From Candidatus Poribacteria bacterium (GTDB taxonomy: Bacteria; Poribacteria; WGA-4E; WGA-3G), in the NCBI GenBank assembly GCA_028821605.1, contig JAPPFM010000017.1, forward strand, positions 1-64,000: 64,000 nucleotides of DNA, given 5' to 3'. Numbering within the stretch: position 1 is the first letter of the stretch; each line of letters starts with the position of its first letter. This document shows, piece after piece, positions 62,714 to 64,000 of the stretch. Below the pieces are notes generated by a model. It ran no database searches and was not told the DNA's origin. It worked only from the letters and a program-made list of their open reading frames with translations. Position numbers and translations under genes: made by a program.

Positions 62714-63193
62714 ATGAAAACCCATAATAATGGCAATCAGTTACCGAAGGAGACAAAACTGGCGTACGCGTATTATAAACTGTACCGTGATATGCCAGCA
62801 GAGGAACGTTCTTTGCGGGTGCTATGTGAACGCGAAGTGAACGGTAAAAAAAGATCTATTTCGCTACTTGGGCGTTGGTCGAGTGAACACAATTGGCAAG
62901 AGCGAATTGCGGTTTATGACGCTGAAGTTGAGCGTGCTGCATATCAAGAAAAATTGGCTCAACGGCAGGCAGAGGTCGAGGCGTTTATAGATGAAGATAT
63001 GGCGATCTCCATCAAATTCCAAAAACTTTGCAAGACGCGGCTTGAGGAATTGGACCAAGCCGGGAAGGATATGGATTGTAAAGAACTACGTCAATTGGCG
63101 TTGACGTATAAAGAATGTCGGGAGTGGTTAAAGAACCTGATAGGAATTTTGGAAGAGGTAGAGGATGAAGAAGAAGAAACGTCAGAAGATTAA
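62714..63193 (+). CDS. Possible phage terminase small-subunit-like protein
   Basis: A 159-residue protein. The block SLLGRWSSEHNWQERIAVYDAEVERAAYQEKL is the pattern I know from phage terminase small-subunit-like proteins, with an HTH-like N-terminal part, a helical middle (~75-135) and a very acidic C-terminal tail (EEVEDEEEETSED). AGGAGG lies 5 nt before the ATG. It overlaps the next gene by 29 nt. With no other phage gene visible it could be a prophage remnant, a gene-transfer-agent part or an unrelated helical protein. Confidence 0.45.
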   Translation: MKTHNNGNQLPKETKLAYAYYKLYRDMPAEERSLRVLCEREVNGKKRSISLLGRWSSEHNWQERIAVYDAEVERAAYQEKLAQRQAEVEAFIDEDMAISIKFQKLCKTRLEELDQAGKDMDCKELRQLALTYKECREWLKNLIGILEEVEDEEEETSED

Positions 63194-64000
63194 TTTTCAT
63201 GAGTTCCGTTATCCGAAGCGGTTGAAGTCAAAGGTGGCCTTGATGTCTCCAGAACGACTCGGTGAATTGTATACGGAATGGGTCGATTTTGTTCGGCAGT
63301 TTACTCTGTGTAGTGGCGGTGAATGGTATATTGATTTCTGTAATGACGAGTTTCGCGAGTGGTTTGATAGTGATGACTGTTGGTGGTCAAAGAGGGATGA
63401 TATCCTCGCGTTTCGTCGGTGGTATGAAAAGAACAAGGAGGTGTTGACATCCGCAGCATTTCAACATTATAAGGTGGAACGAAAGGCACAGAAAGCAGCA
63501 TTACATAAGCGGTTTTATTCCTTAGATCCTATCAAATACCATTATGAGATTTCTCTTGGTTATATCGGTAGATGGTTGACTATTCTTGAGAGATGGTATA
63601 AAGAGGAGGTAGTGACATACAAACTGGCGCAGGCTTTGCTTTTGGAGGTTGCAATGACTGAATTCGTCTTTTTACGAGAGACAGCATCTGTGCGGGAGAG
63701 TCAGGAATATAAGGAGTGGTTTCTGGTGGATGAGGCGAATGATCTGTTTCCACAGATGCGCAATAGAGGTCCACAGGACTGGAAATGGCAGGCATTGAGA
63801 TCGAGTAACGATTGCTATTGGGGGGACAGGGAACAGGCAGAGTTGATTGTTTCGGCGGTGCGTGCACGGGTCTCCTCTGGAAATCCTGATGAAGAAATTC
63901 TCGGTTTGATAGCGGCGGAACATGCGCGGTTTTCATCAAGTGATCTGGATTTTGAATATTACCGGTCGTCAGTGATTGCGTCTTGTTTTTCTTCTGATTC
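63165..64000 (+). CDS. Unrecognised protein, runs off the window
   Basis: An open frame of 278 complete codons from ATG 63165 to the last base without a stop. It begins MKKKKRQKINFHEFRYPKR and continues with a Trp-, Tyr- and charged-rich sequence (LGELYTEWVDFVRQF, WYIDFCNDEFREWFDSDDCW, WYKEEVVTYKLAQALLLEV). Codon use is like its neighbours and it overlaps the terminase-like gene by 29 nt, which favours a real, coupled gene. No family recognised; with the upstream gene it may belong to a phage-like module. Confidence 0.6.
   Translation, partial: MKKKKRQKINFHEFRYPKRLKSKVALMSPERLGELYTEWVDFVRQFTLCSGGEWYIDFCNDEFREWFDSDDCWWSKRDDILAFRRWYEKNKEVLTSAAFQHYKVERKAQKAALHKRFYSLDPIKYHYEISLGYIGRWLTILERWYKEEVVTYKLAQALLLEVAMTEFVFLRETASVRESQEYKEWFLVDEANDLFPQMRNRGPQDWKWQALRSSNDCYWGDREQAELIVSAVRARVSSGNPDEEILGLIAAEHARFSSSDLDFEYYRSSVIASCFSSD

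Overview
The window looks like a chromosome segment of a Candidatus Poribacteria-like bacterium. This is inferred from content, not from a phylogenetic marker. The clues are two phytanoyl-CoA dioxygenase (PhyH) family genes, four Gfo/Idh/MocA oxidoreductases, a sulfatase, an enolase-superfamily dehydratase, a Uma2 nuclease, a DUF1080 sugar protein, and a very large lipoprotein with a dockerin and a C-terminal NPFNPETWIPY-type sorting domain. No rRNA, tRNA, CRISPR array or transposase was seen.

Layout. 1-2.6 kb: two tandem branched-chain-amino-acid-type substrate-binding proteins (the first cut by the window edge) and an orphan adenine methylase. 2.7-13.9 kb, mostly minus strand: an FAD oxidoreductase, a PhyH dioxygenase, a mandelate-racemase-like dehydratase, a DUF1854 protein paired with an extended ABC exporter, a cupin, an SDR and an NhaC-type antiporter. 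14.0-19.2 kb, plus strand: a sugar kinase, a 985-residue TPR protein, a biotin ligase and a DUF523 protein. 19.2-21.1 kb: trpD-trpC. 21.2-30.6 kb: GNAT, a large membrane protein, an Rpn-like nuclease, a second PhyH, a six-haem cytochrome, a DUF1080 protein, an oxidoreductase, a pectate lyase and a DUF5069-like protein.

30.7-42.9 kb, all minus strand: ftsB, eno, ccmB, ccmA, korB, korA, two HEAT-repeat genes, a Cna-B-type protein, a CcmI-like protein, ccmH, ccmF and ccmE. This is a cytochrome c maturation set of the unusual type in which CcmE carries CxxxY instead of HxxxY. It could mature the haem sites of the cytochrome at 26 kb. No ccmC was found. 43.0-47.6 kb, plus strand: a DHDPS-family aldolase and three Gfo/Idh/MocA genes, probably a sugar-acid or polyol catabolic cluster. 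It shares a palindromic divergent promoter with the ccm genes and has an 11-bp leader hairpin.

47.7-64.0 kb: a VWA membrane protein, a 1.5-kb gene-poor stretch full of repeats, a 1728-residue VWA/YWTD/dockerin lipoprotein, a Uma2 protein, a sulfatase, a MoxR ATPase, a toxin-antitoxin pair, argG, and at the right edge a terminase-small-subunit-like gene followed by an unrecognised gene running off the window.

A recurring feature is a set of short intergenic palindromes of similar build, with GC-rich arms ending in TT and AA around a 3-4 nt loop. Promoters close to the TTGACA/TATAAT consensus with 17-18 nt spacers are easy to find, and TTG or GTG starts are frequent (eno, argG, trpC, trpD, ccmE, the VWA gene).
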